Of a stretch of DNA of 64,000 nucleotides, positions 48,066-60,400 are shown piece after piece. Location: positions 587,501-651,500 of the forward strand of contig CALNXK010000175.1 in NCBI GenBank assembly GCA_942486035.1. The letters are read 5' to 3'. The stretch is from Porites lobata (Eukaryota > Cnidaria > Anthozoa > Scleractinia > Poritidae). How positions within the stretch are numbered: position 1 is the stretch's first letter; each line of letters starts with the position of its first letter. Under the pieces are notes generated by a model. The model was not told where the DNA came from, made no database searches, and was given only the letters and a program-made list of their open reading frames with translations. The translations under genes and the position numbers were made by a program.

Positions 48066-49861
48066 TCAACGAGTTCTTAAGAACTCCTAAGTGCTCCGTG
48101 GAAGCAGGAGATTTCTGCTACCAGAAGGGTCAGCCCAGTTGCATTATCCACTGGAAAGAGATTTAGCCAGTGGATAGTGGTATCCATCGATTGAGCAACT
48201 GCTGCCTGGTTTTTAAATGCTTTACATTGTTTTTGAAGACACCACGGCCCGGAATCGCGACCAGATTTTGGATGTTATAGCCCGCAGGCGTCACCAACGC
48301 TGGTATATAGTCTGCATCGCAGGATGTAGATTTACGGTAAATATTTTTTCAGTCTGTGAAAAAGGACATAAATTTGTGTTTTTAGACGCCCCTTATGTGC
48401 CTTGCAATATAGAATTTTTCAGTTTGCGTTTAAAGTTTTTACATTACGAGTTAATGTTACACTTTGCTTCACATATGTTGTTATATTTCGCGTTAAGGTT
48501 AATTTTGCGCCATAAATTAAACCTCGCGTCACTTCGCACCTCACCAACTAACAATAAGTCTGAAATTGTTCTTTGTATTCATCAATACTTAAAAGTCATT
48601 CATTGGGAAATAATTAAAAAAAGGGGGGAGGGCAATAATCAGTTGGAACTCGCGTCTATCAGCAAACCTAACGGCTTCGCAAGCTGAGAACTTTTTAAAT
48701 ATTGAAAATCAAATAGCGGGTAAAACAAAGAGGGAAATCCCTTGAAAAAGATTACTATCTCGCACAAGCCTTAAAACTCGATTAACTAAAAGAAATTTAG
48801 GATACTTCATTGAAAAGACGCGGGTATGGTATTTACGCACGAGTTGATGACGTATCAGAAATTGATGAACGAGTGAGATACACTAACAAATTCGCGCTTA
48901 GGTTTTTTTCGATTTTAACTCCCTAAAGTCCCCTTTCCTGGGTTTCTGAGTCATTCAGACAGGGTATTGGCCAGTTCCATTCCCCACGCGCGGATGAAGC
49001 CTTTGCAAATCGGTGCATTGTTCCATCAAGGTCAATTTCCATTGTAGTAGCTAGGAAGCAAGGCGAGTCCAAACCATTTACCAGATTTCAACTTGGAAAG
49101 TTTTTTTTGCGGCGGAGCGACCGAAGGGAGCGAGCAGCAACATAATCAGGATTTAAAGGAAATATATAAGGGGCGACGAATTCTCGAATTCATCACTTTT
49201 TACCACAATGCATTGCATTTAACCACACTTTTTACCACAATGCATTGCGTTTAACCAGAGTGCATTGCGCCACGAACAACTCAAGTAAAAACACGGGGAA
49301 GTAGTGCCTCGTTCGCTGCTTAGTTCTACAGCACGGTTAGAGGTCTTACCAAATTTTAAGACACGCAGGAGTCTTTCAGATGAATACGATGGTTAACTTG
49401 GGGAGTGGATTTCAATTCAAGAGCCTTTGACTCGTCCAGGTGTTAAACCTGACGAGAAGATGATCATTTCAATGATTTGCTCTTCGACTCCGCAACACGG
49501 GGGATAAACAAATTCCAGCTTGCTAGAAGGTGATATGAAAGTGAGAAAATGTCATGCAATGCTATTCTTAAGAAACTGTATGAGCCGAAAATGGATGTGA
49601 TTTTGACCATTCGCTTCAAAATAACAGCGGGAATCGAGATAACAAAACATGTTTTGTGTCCTACTTTGCAGACCAGGACGTGTATCGGCGTTTTGAAAAG
49701 CATAATTATGTTCTTTCATTCATTCATTGCCATGGAATATGCGTTTACATTGTTTTTTCACTGTTAATAGCTCGGTTAATGCGGCTGGCGATCATCTTGC
49801 CGGGGGATGTTTTATAGAAAAGGAATAAAATGAAACACTTTTCCTAAGGACTACGTAATCA
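48066..49861. other. Non-coding stretch with a short tandem duplication
   Basis: A 156-codon plus-strand frame (48217-48687) has no motif, splice context or coding-like composition. At 49193-49262 a unit of about 33 bp with TTTTTACCACAATGCATTGC is repeated twice plus a partial. TATCCACTGG and CCAGTGGATA near 48150-48180 form a small stem. Nothing else was seen. Confidence 0.45.
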
Positions 49862-49930
49862 GCCTCTGTGGTGTAGTGGTTAGGTGTAGTCGCGTCGAGT
49901 CGGAGGTGTCGGGTTCGAGTCCTACCGAAT
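49862..49930 (+). mobile_element. tRNA-like pseudogene or SINE head
   Basis: TGGTGTAGTGGTTAGGTG fits an A box, and GGGTTCGAGTCCTACC about 35 bp later fits a B box. The acceptor and T stems do not pair (GCCTCTG against CGAATTC), so a functional tRNA is unlikely. Confidence 0.6.
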
Positions 49931-51134
49931 TCTTTATTCCTGCTTTCTTTTTTTTCCGTTTTTTGTGTTGTTGTTTTCTATAAATATATAGCTAAACAAC
50001 TGTTACTTAATAAAGTGCAACAAACAGCAAGAAATGTATTGTGTTTCCAGAGAAAATATCGTGCACCGTATATTAAATATATGGATAAACAATCTGAATT
50101 TCTATTATTTCCTACAATTTACTGTGGGAAAACCAGAGTTATAACCACTTGATCATTTTCTAAACAGCGTTCCCGCGAGTTCTTTCTATAGACTGATAGT
50201 AATTATTCTAGTACTTTCCAACATGTAAATAGGACATTCAATGTCATTTTTGATTCTTTTAAGTCTCACTGCCTAACGAATGCCAGTATCAACAGAATTT
50301 GCCGCACCATTACTATCTTTTAGATGCCCTAGTATTAATATTAGAAAATTTATTTATTACGAAAAATCTGAGCGATTTCCGTAAATCTGTTGAAACCCGG
50401 TGTGGATCCGCGCCTGAGGTAATATAGGATTACACTATTAGTCTAACGTTTTGTTTTGGAAAAAAAACAATGGCCTGCGGAAAATAAATGAATTTGAGTT
50501 AAGTGGCCGGTTTGAATTAGGTTAGCAGAAAAATAGCTCCTATTGAAAGTACAACTCAAATTTGCTTGTTTTTTTTTCTCCCTTTCTACTCTTGTTTTAC
50601 AAGCTCTTTACAGTTCTCTTCAGAGGCAATGAAATATACAAAGCTATTCTGTTCCAGTTATCTGGCTATTCAATGTTCACTGTTCCAGTTATCCGACTAT
50701 TCAGTGTTCACTTTTCTACGAGAAAACACTCCTTTATGGACTCAACAAATTCCCCTTTTGAATGACTACAAGCAACTCGCGAAGCAAGGATGCTGTAAGC
50801 AACCATAAAAGGCCGGAAAAATTAGCGCGAAACGCACGAACCGCTGTCGAGGTTAGAGTAGCAATTCTCCTAGGCATGCTTCATGCTAAGGAAACCTGGA
50901 TAAGCTCCGGCCGTTTGGGCCTTTGGCTCGAGTGCGCCTCTACCTTTTGACTTTTTTAACGCGAGTGTACGCGTAAGCTCTCGAAAGGTAAAAATCGTAG
51001 AGAATTTTTGTTATAAAAGCGCTTGCAACAGAAAAATCTTAATCCTATCCTAGTGTGCATTAAATCATAGAAGAAGAGATGTCGAATGTCATACAAAGAG
51101 AGAAGTATTTAAAATACATAAAAATAACTAACGA
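49931..51134. other. Non-coding stretch
   Basis: A 33 bp unit with CTGTTCCAGTTATC and GGCTATTCA is duplicated in tandem at about 50650-50715. A 62-codon frame at 50762-50950 has an ATG but no splice sites or recognised motif. Otherwise nothing supported. Confidence 0.4.
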
Positions 51135-51290
51135 TTAAGAGTTAGCACATCCACAAAGTGCTTATTCGTCTACCTGAATCCTCTCTCGTCAACACCCACA
51201 TAATTTTATGGCGTCGACGCCGGGATATGAACCCGGGCCACATTAGTGGGAGGTGAGTGCTCTCACCACTGTGCCATCCTTGACCCCCCA
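51135..51290 (-). mobile_element. tRNA-derived SINE (copy 4 of 4)
   Basis: The minus strand shows the A-box region GCACAGTGGTGAGAG, the B box GGGTTCATATCC, the GTCGACGCCAT linker and a shortened body. Confidence 0.82.
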
Positions 51291-51439
51291 CCCCCAAGTA
51301 GAAGTATTTGATACTACTTGCCAAAATTATGATCCGTGTGAGTGAAGCAGTTGTTGACTAAACCCGATTAGTGCTAAAAAACTTTGATGAAAGAGTCTGG
51401 AGAGTTCAGACCCCTTTCCTTATCATAGAAACTCTGTGA

Positions 51440-52045
51440 CCGAAGCCAACTCCTCCGACCTAGAAGGAGAAAGAGAAATCCAAGCTGCCAAAAACGCATT
51501 TGGTGCCCTACTACCAAAATTAGAAATGTACATTGCCGCTGTGCCCCCGTCCCTACTCAATGGAACTGGATGCTCGTCAAGAAGCTGTCAAGTCCAACAC
51601 AATTAAATTATCTACTAAATTCTCGGCATAGATGGGCAGGACGGAATTCCTGATGCAGAAGTGTTGAGGAGGGCTGACTGTTACTATGGAAGCTCTCATC
51701 ACCTCATATTAGCTCTTCTCAGCTTCGCTGGGGAGGAAATGTCAACGGAACAAATAACTTCAGTCCTTCAAGAGTATAGTATTTTATGGTAATCTGTGTC
51801 GACAAAGAGAACACGTGACGGCCAGCCAAGAAACTGCGTTTTAAAGATATGTTCAAAGGGATACATGAAAAAATACATTCGGCCAAGTGGCTTCGTGCGG
51901 TGAAGAAGTCAATTGCGGCAATTAAAGGAAAGCGACGGAAGAATTATCAAACGGTAAACGAAAGGAGACTGCTCAACAGTCTACATAAACGACATATGTG
52001 CACATTGCCATTGTTTGTCACAGCTAACGTCCCTATACAGTAAAA
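51440..52045 (+). pseudogene. Eroded LINE, C-terminal part of a non-LTR reverse transcriptase ORF
   Basis: In drifting plus-strand frames the order is AAKNAFGALLPKLEMYIA, then PPSLLNG, then GIDGQDGIPDAEVLRRA, LRWGGNV and KLRFKDMFKGIHEKIHSAKW. This is the usual series at the C-terminal end of animal non-LTR ORF2 proteins (a KLK.Y.AVVLPTLLYG-type block, WQDKIPDTEVL, QLRWAGHV, K.RFKD). Stops and frameshifts separate the blocks, and the polymerase core is absent. The last open stretch (51849-52043) is basic. It is a dead fragment. Confidence 0.72.
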
Positions 52046-52196
52046 TAATCATCAGAGACGATGGACACCCAATACACTTTACTGATGTGAATGTAATTGC
52101 TGACTTCAGTTGTTAATTAGCCAATAATCTGAAAAATGTTTGTAGAACAGTTTTGATCGTCTGTCAGAATGCTTTTGACGGTCAATTATTGCATGA

Positions 52197-52446
52197 GAGG
52201 AAGGAGAGAGACCTCTGCCGGCCCCTGACGCCTTTCCTATCGCGCATGTAGCGTTTCCTAAGAAAGCAGTAACGTTTTAGTCACGTGAGACGCAGCTTAC
52301 AATGTGGATTCAGAAATTTCCAGCGTCTCAACACGGCATGCGCATTCCGTAGTAAACTAGACCGGGTTTAAAAACTAGTGAAATCTCGTCGGCGGCTTAG
52401 TAAAAGAAAGGGTGGAGGCCGGCAGAGTTCTCTCTCTCTCTTTCCT
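52197..52446. mobile_element. MITE just upstream of the kinase gene
   Basis: AGGAAGGAGAGAGACCTCTG followed by CCGGCC on the left pairs with GGCCGGCAGAG and the CT-rich run ending TTTCCT on the right. It is about 400 bp upstream of the kinase coding start, so it may lie in the promoter or 5' UTR region. Confidence 0.7.
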
Positions 52447-52849
52447 GTCATTTTTCTCTCGCCGTGAGAGACCTTTGCTTGCTGGGAAAGAAAGAGGACG
52501 GTGATATTAATTATTAATTCTGTCTATAGCTCATAGTGTAATATACCCCTATTTACGTATTTTGTAATTTAGTCATATTTATGAATTGAACTTTTATTTT
52601 TGGATATTGTTTTGTCCTTTGTATTAAGGTTTGAAATTTGTTGTTGTGAACGCAATCTATTAAGCAGCTTGCTTAACTTGATTAGCCTTAACTGTTTTGA
52701 GCTATTTGCGGTTTCCTACTTCTATCACTTTAGTTGAAAAGAAATGAGATATTAAAAATCATTGTTGTTATTTAATGTTAAATTCTTGTTAAAATGGTGA
52801 TTTTAATTTTTTGTTCTTTACTTTTCTTATGAAAACCTTTACAGCAAAA

Positions 52850-54583
52850 ATGCAAGATCTACGTGGAGCGAACATGCAATCGCCGTTAGCAGCTGGTGAA
52901 CTTCAGGGAAAAAACTTACAAAGGCGACCGAGGGAGATACAGCAACGCGACAACTCACAAAGGAAGTTGACAGAGATGCCACGACAGCAGGAAAACTTGC
53001 AAAGGCAGTTACAGGAAATGCAGCAACGCCAGGAAAATTCGCAAAGGCAGTTGAGAGAGATGCAGCAACGCGAGGAACATTCGCAAAGGCAGTTGAGAGA
53101 GATGCAGCAACGCGACGAAAATTCACAAAGGCAGTTGACGGAAACGCAACGAGAGCGGGAAAACTTGCAAAGGCAGTTACAGGAAATGCAGCAACGCGAA
53201 GAAAATTCACAAAGGCAGTTGACAGAGACGCGACGACAGCAGGAAAACTTGCAAAGGCAGTTACAGGAAATGCAGCAACGCGAAGAAAACTCGCAAAGGC
53301 AGTTGAGAGAGATTCAACAACGCGAAGAAAACTCACAAAGGAACTTCAGAGAGTCTCAGCAACGCGAAGAAAATTCGCAAAGGCGGTTGACTGAAATGCA
53401 GCGACAGGAGGAAAACTTGCAAAGGCAGTTGAGAGAGATGCATCAACGATTAGAGAACTCCCAACAACAGGTGTCCACCTTAGAAAGACATCTGAGAGGC
53501 AAAGATCGGGAAGTAAATGAACTAGAGTTAAGTCTTTCATTAGCCCAGCAAACGATAAGTGAACAACGACGGCAGGAAACATGTGACTGGGTCATTTCCC
53601 GTAATGAAATTCAAATGACAGAGAATTGCCTAGGGAGGGGAGGCTGGGGAAGCGTCAGTGAAGGTACCTACTGTGGCTGTACTGTAGCAGTGAAGCAAAT
53701 CCATGACCTGATTCTGTCTCCTCACAACAGGCTTCTATTTGAAAGAGAAATGAATATTGCTTCAGCTTGCCGCCATCCCTGTTTGCTGCAGTTTATTGGC
53801 GCCACAAATGACGAGGGAACTCCTCTGTTTGTGACCGAGCTCATGGAGATGAGCCTGCGAGCTTTGTTGGCACAGCGGCAACTTTCCGAAACAGAAATAA
53901 CTGTAATTTCTTTGGATGTAGCTCGTGCACTGAACTACCTTCATCAGAAGAAACCACATCCCATCATTCACCGGGACGTTAGCAGTGCCAATGTGTTGCT
54001 ATGGCGACAAGGTGATCAATGGAGAGGCAAAGTGTCAGATTACGGCACTGCTAATTTCATGCAGCAGACCATGACAGTGGCTCCTGGAGCTATGATTTAT
54101 AGCTCACCTGAAGCATTAACACCAAACCAAACAGCGAAGGTTGGTTATTACTGATTTTAGGGCCCAGCTTTCAGTTTTATAAGTATATAACACAGTGTGT
54201 GCGAGCGTGACCTGCGGAGTTTGAGTGAATGTTTTTGAGGCGAGATGTCACTGAGTCATTCAGAAAGTACTTTATGTTTAGAAGGTTCTTCAGTTGAAAT
54301 CGTCTCTTAGCATCAGAGCAAGAAAGGTGGATCAAAATGTAGATTTCTCAAACGTAAACTCAATTTTCCTTCCTAATTTTTTTAGGTTGATGTTTATAGC
54401 TATGGTGTTTTATTGTGCGAAATGTGCATTCGGGAACTCCCAAATCCTGAAAAGCGTGACGAGCAAGTTTTGTTGATGACGAGCCGCGTGTTAAGAGGCC
54501 TGGTACGGCGATGCCTGCAGACAGATCCTGAAGCGAGACCAACCATGCAGGAGATAATCGATGAATTATCTGGAGCTGTGTAA
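52850..54583 (+). CDS. Coiled-coil TKL-like protein kinase, two coding exons
   Basis: The coding exons are 52850-54139 and 54386-54583 (donor AAG/gttggt, acceptor TTTTTTTAG, phase 0), giving 495 residues. I start at ATG 52850 because a TTTACAG acceptor ends at 52844, which suggests a 5' UTR intron; an upstream coding exon is the alternative. Residues 24-204 are thirteen 14-residue repeats (QRQLREMQQREENS type), a predicted long coiled coil. The kinase domain spans about 255-495: G-loop LGRGGWGSV (261-269), VAVK (K282), E300 in helix C, HRDVSSANVLL (D376, N381), DYG instead of DFG (D397), SSPEAL, and VDVYSYGVLLCEM in exon 2. All catalytic residues are present. The HRDVSSAN loop and overall pattern suggest a tyrosine-kinase-like Ser/Thr kinase; coiled-coil self-association could drive activation. 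Substrate and pathway are unknown. An AATAAA lies at 54959. Confidence 0.88.
52919..53461 (+). repeat. 42 bp coding minisatellite in the kinase gene
   Basis: Thirteen tandem units, each encoding 14 residues (the first unit is one codon short). Units alternate REMQQREENS-type and TE(M/T)xRQxENL-type halves, and near-identical unit pairs recur, which suggests expansion by unequal exchange or slippage. Because 42 is a multiple of three and 14 is two heptads, copy-number changes keep both frame and coiled-coil register. Confidence 0.93.
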
Positions 54584-54958
54584 CGTCCATTAAATATGTT
54601 GGGAAAATGTTTGTTGTTAAAAGATTCAGTGAATTGTTAAAAATGTTTATTGCGGGAAGTTGTGTCGAATCGTTTCTCGTGACAAAGTAGCTTACAAAAG
54701 TGTTACTAGAAAAACAATTACTCGGGTTAAAAACAAACAACTTATTGGACATAGCAAGGTTTTCTCTGTAACGTTTTAGTAATGATACCCAAAAGCCATA
54801 CGGCTGTATATATTTTTCGTATTCACCATCGTAGTTAATAGCAAATGATTTTTTTCGAGTAGCGTTGTTTAAAACAAGTTAATTAGGTCTGGGAGAAAGT
54901 CGCAGAGACGCTAGTCTATGTCCTAAGCTTGCTTTCTATTTGATGGTTAAATTGGAAC

Positions 54959-54964
54959 AATAAA
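54959..54964 (+). terminator. Probable polyadenylation signal of the kinase gene
   Basis: An AATAAA 376 bp after the stop codon, the first good hexamer downstream on this strand. Confidence 0.45.
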
Positions 54965-55029
54965 AAATAGTTAGCTTTGCTTTTCCATATGCAACAGATT
55001 ACGTTACTTGCAAGAAATATTTTGACATT

Positions 55030-55790
55030 TATTCAGATATTACTTCCTTCTGAAGAAGTTCATAGACATTAGGTAGACAATATTTTTTTAATTTTGGATA
55101 TGGCGCTTATTACAAGTATTTGAATATACAATGAAATGAGCGTTGTAGTTACTAAATAGCAGTTATGTTACTGGAGTAGACATGAGTTCTCTGTGCCGGT
55201 AGTAGGGAACTTATTCATAAAGCAGGGTTTACTTCAATTTCTTTGTACTTCCTTATACTTACTTCCTTAGGTTGTAGACGTAAAATTGACGGAAGATACT
55301 GGCAGATGTGTCGCCTATATAAAATTCAGTTTAGGATATACCGTTGAATCCGTCGCGTAGTAAAGGCCACTAGGCATTTGTAATAAACGTTTCGTACCCA
55401 AGAGGTAACTTACCTTTAAAATATAATTTACTTAAATTTGTACAGTTGTAGTTATCTGCTTATGAAGTAGACAATGTTGAATAGACAATATCGAGTAGAG
55501 AAACAATGATTATATCAGTGTATGGCTTATGAAACGTTTTTTACGATATACGATTAAATCGGTGGAGTAGCTAGCTCATTAAGCGATTATAATTAGAGTC
55601 TCCTATCCAATAGGTAACTTACTTGTAGAAAAGAATATACCATAATTCATAAGTTACTTTCTTATGAAGTAGGTCATGGAAATGAAATAGACAATGTTAA
55701 ATTGACAATATTGAGTGAAGACACAAGTATGAATATGACTCATGAAATGTTAAGGATATACACTGTAAGATTAAACCTGCATACATATAC
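55030..55790. repeat. Diverged tandem repeat of about 210 bp units
   Basis: At least two clear units (about 55333-55538 and 55539-55750) and partial flanking ones share, in order, GGATATAC, AAT(A)GGTAACTTAC, a TTATGAAGTAG block, ATAGACAAT and ACTCATGAAA-like text. The units are strongly diverged. There is no coding potential, and the origin is unknown. Confidence 0.6.
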
Positions 55791-55822
55791 ACGTGGATGC
55801 TCGCGCATAGGAGGAAATTTAC

Positions 55823-55875
<53 letters not shown>

Positions 55876-57436
55876 GTAATCATTAGTTGTAACATCCATC
55901 AGGACCAATCGTATCTTGCATTGTAACCTCAAATCATAAGTGTTTCACTTGTAACTGAACTAATCAGTGATCGAGAATCGATCGAAACATACCGTGCTCT
56001 CTAAAATCAATGAGGTAGTTGTTGATTTTGTACGGACCCCAGGGTGGTTATTAATTTCAAACACGTTTGAGGGGGAGCTTAATAGAGACGGAGGGCTTAC
56101 TTAGGGTGGTGGGGCTTATTTGGTTTAGCGAAGATGGTGGTGTCAGTTTGCTATAAAAAAAAAAAAAACTAGAATGCAAAGCGGCTAAGCTCAAACACAG
56201 GAAACTGGTATTCATAAAGCCGAGGATCAAAAACAAATCGGAAGCTCCAACATGTGAATAAATCAGTCAGGATCAGTTCAAATAAAGGTTTAAGTCGTGA
56301 TTGATTAATTAGATTAGTTACAACAACAACAACAACATCTTTATTTCTTACATTAAATATACAAATATCAGAATAAAAAGGGGAGGGAAGGGAGGCTTAA
56401 AAGAGAGGGGGATCATTAACTTTCTCCCCTTGAATAAGGGGTGGGGGGGGTACTTTAAAGAGGAGGCTTTACGGTAGTAAAATGATGTACAAGTGATAAG
56501 AGGACAAATGACCCCAAATGTGCTGAAATGTGATAGAGAGCTTTCATTAAATGTGTTTACTTTTAAAAACCATCTTTAATATTTGCTAGGCAATAACAGG
56601 AATTACACCTATGGGATCTCATTTAGAGGTTTTATGGGCACATTTTTCGGTACATACATCAAACTTTAATTGGTTCTTTAAAATACTTTCGTTAATGAAC
56701 AATGGGTCCACACTGCTCGGGTGGGACGACTCTCCTACGAATGTGATGAGGTAGATATAAATCTCGGTATGGCTTGGGTATATAGTGGAACCCAGCCCTA
56801 CGGTCACCTCGTTATTACAGGTATATATCGACTGTCGACTATGGAACTGGAACCTCCCGGATAACTGGAAGTAATTTTTCTTTTCCCTGTTTATTAGGTT
56901 CCAGTCTCTTTCTAGATGATTAAATTTGACTGGAATCTTTTTAACCGTCACTAATGAAGATGTATGTTGTTACATACGAAACGTCAAGTCTTGAAAATCT
57001 TAGTTTTTTGCAACACGTTGTTTCATCATGTTTGTTACCGCAGTTTGTGTTCTATTTTTTACTGAAGTTGAAATGGCCAAAGAATAAGATTATTTACGGT
57101 ATGGAAGTGTCATCATTTGGTATCCCAGCAAACAGAGCTCACCCAAAGCGAAACTCCGCCAACAGCAATGACTGAGTCAATAATTACTTTCTAAAGAAAC
57201 GTGAGCATTAATATAGTAATTGTATATTGACTTCTGTTCTCTCTCTTTGATGCCAACAGTATAACTAAAGTAACCACAAGTCCAAAGATATAAAAACAAG
57301 CATTTTTCGTTATTTACAAATATATATTTACAGCTCTGAATGTCTCACAAATGTCACTTAACATAGAAATGTCCTTTTTGCAAAACGTTAAATTTCCCCA
57401 ATAGCCTGGTAATTGCTACCATTTTTGTAATCTGCC
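55791..57436. other. Intergenic, one retroposon tail
   Basis: At 56318-56375 the minus strand carries AATGTAAGAAATAAAGATG and a (GTT)n tail identical in style to 4520-4559, so a retroposon 3' end lies here in reverse. Near 56780-56820 a TATAGTGGAACC...CGGTCACCTCG motif resembles a pogo-type TIR, but I see no partner. No gene supported. Confidence 0.5.
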
Positions 57437-60400
57437 TCAGAAATTAGCCTTCCTCTTTCTAGCTTGTTTTGGTCGCCATGGTTTCGGTTGAGCTGCTCTT
57501 TCGCGAGCAAACTGTTCTTCTTGACGTAATCGTTCAAGGAGCTCTTCCTCTAACTGGCGCTGATGTTCACGATACTGTAAAATATAAAAACAAACTACTT
57601 TCATGAGAGTATAACTTTTTGGTCTAGCAAGAGAGAATACAATCCCTTTCTACTCTCTTAGTATGGTGTGTGTCATGAATTGTGGATATTGTTGATTGTA
57701 TTCAACCCCTTGTTTAGTTTTTAATTCGGAGATTGCGTATCACATATGCACTGGATAAAGAGAGTGCAGACATAAATGTTTAAGAAACCCAACTGACAGA
57801 CCAGTGGCCACATGAATGTCGTGCTTTAACCGCCGCCGGAAACAACGGCAGTCTTCACTCACTGTCCTAACAACCTCTTCTTGCACAAGAACCTAGCCTT
57901 CTATCGGCCATAAACAGGCAGTGTTGGACCATTGTCACAGTCTACATGGACTTATGCAAGAAATCTACCTCATTTGCTATTTGGCACTGGCATTTTAGAA
58001 CAAAAGCTTCACATTTACAAACAAATTTATATACAAAACTCTCAAACAACCATGGCTCGTATCCTTTAGCTTTATAAAGTCTCCAGGTAATTGGCTAAAG
58101 TGTAGTGCGACCTTTACTAAAAGGGAACATAGAAATTTGGCAACTTTGCGGCAAACATTAAAAACTCATCACGTGTTCTCTTACCTTCATTTTCGAATTA
58201 ACATTGGAATTAACCAGGTGATTATATTTATAGCGTGAGCCTGAGGAATGGCGAGGTACAAAGCCGTGCAGCAATAATCAGTCACCAAGATAGTGGTCAT
58301 CACATCAAACGTGTCCTGCCAGGTCCAGTTAATCATTCTGGTTATAATTCTTGTCAAATAGACTAGAAAAAATTGAGCGATAGTAAGAAATTTTTAATAA
58401 ACATGAGCAACCAATAAAACACAGACACAGTACAAATGAACAACAGGTTTAAAAAATTACAAACACAAACTGTGCGGTCTACTAACTTCCTTTTATTCTT
58501 ACAATAACTCCGTGACTTGCAAAAGTTAACTTGACCGGGAAAAGTCAAGAAACAGATTGCGAGAATCACGGACCGGTTTATCTAATGCGCGTATTTTCGT
58601 AGAAGCATCGTTATCTCAGAAATGTTTCCACTGATATATAACACCTTTCGGAAGTATCTTATTTTAAACTATGAACGAAAATAGCTTCGTAATTAAGCAA
58701 CAAACAAACAAAACAAAGATTGACCAGTCACTTTCAAATCAGTTTCGTCCGTCACAAAATGATCGATTGATGCATATTTGCCAAGACGAAATATGCTGGG
58801 ATTGATTGATTCTTTTCTTTTAAAATTAGGAGTTGAAAAGTGGTCGTCATCTATGAAGAGAGTGTGCATCAAAGTGCTTACAATTTGTGAGATTGCGAGC
58901 CTTTTTCTGAGTTTCATTTGATCTGATCAAGCGCATGGTTGCCACGCCCTTGTTCCACGGCTTTGTAGTAATCCACTGTGATTCAGCTTCGCGTCTGGCA
59001 GCTTTCTTTGTGCAAAATAATGTTTCCTAAGCAAAAAGGGAAGTTAGATAGATTTGATTAACATAAGTATAAGATATAACCTTAAATAGATTACCGTAAA
59101 ATTCCGAAAATAAGCCCCGGGGCTTATATTTTTCAAAGGCCCTTTTTGAGGAGCTTATTTTTGGAGGGGCTTATCTACGGAGGGAAATTTGCGTGTCGAA
59201 ATCGATAGGGCTAGCCTTATAGTTGGAAGAAAACTCATCGTTTTTGCTTTGTTTTACTTTGTATTTGAGGGAAATTTTCCAAGTACAAGCCCCCGGCTGG
59301 CTTATATTTGAGGGGCGATTTAACGGAGGGTGTTTTGCGTCACCGGTTTGGAGGGCTTATATTTGGAGGGGCTTATTTTCGGAATTTTACTTTATTCCTT
59401 GAGTGTAAATTACTTTTAGTTAAATGCATACTGTACATGTAACATACATGCATGTAGAACAATCTTGGCCCAGTCCCCGCGGTCCAAATACTGGTTCGTC
59501 CTCATCCTGGGTTAACTCGAAAACAGGGAAAAGGGCGAAGTTGTAATTCTAACTATTACATAAATTGTCTCGCCCCGAATGCGTAATTTAATAGGGGTTA
59601 TTTCTACCGTTGCAAACCTCGAAATGGCGGTAAAAAGCTGCCTTCAGATCAAGCAACAACAGGTAGGTGGTATTTTTTTCGTCCATTAAAAGATCACATT
59701 ACAAAGGTTCAGTTTAATGATGAAGTTATGAATATATGAAAATCATACATAAGGCTGAGTTTGTTAGCTTGTTTTACAGCATCCCAAATGTAAACCTACA
59801 ATTTATTAAAGGAAAAGCTTGAAGGAATTCTCGTACACATTCTCAGTGCTATGCAATGCAACAAACGACAAGAAAAATTACTTACCGGACCAGTTTTGTT
59901 TATCTGTGCAAATATCTCAAACACACTGATTGGTACATCTGCAAATCGCTGATACTGTTGTCGTTTTGCCTGTTTCACTGCTGTTTGCCGGGGAACACTG
60001 CTAGGCTTAGAAAAGCCAACAGATACCAAACCTCTGTTCCACAGCCTGGCAATGAACAAGCTTGAGTCAACTGATGGACTAGATTTCTTCGCACAATGAA
60101 CTGAAATGAAATTTAAAAAAACAACACAACAAATATAAAAAGCTAGACCTGCCCAATGAATAAAGAAAACAGAAAATCATATCGAAGTCTCTATTTCGTA
60201 TCTCTCTTTAATCATAACTTACTGGAATTATTTCACAGAGAGAACGGCTCTTAAGGTTAGCGGAACAACTATCCCTGAAAGCTTTTCAAGGCACCTTAAT
60301 TTTAAGGATGATTTGATACAAAGCCATCTCGAGTGCGAATACGTCTTTATCTCTCTATATCTTTTGCTTCTTCCTGCCAGAGAATATAACTCTAAGTCTT

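Noticed and set aside
48217..48687. A 156-codon plus-strand frame
   Set aside because: It starts directly after SINE-related sequence, has no recognised motif and no splice sites. It looks like a chance frame.
49862..49930. A functional tRNA gene
   Set aside because: A and B boxes are present, but the acceptor and T stems do not pair, so it is listed only as a tRNA-like pseudogene or SINE head.
52839..53336. A 165-codon antisense frame across the kinase repeats
   Set aside because: It is the antisense shadow of the 42 bp minisatellite; the periodic repeat keeps a second frame open.
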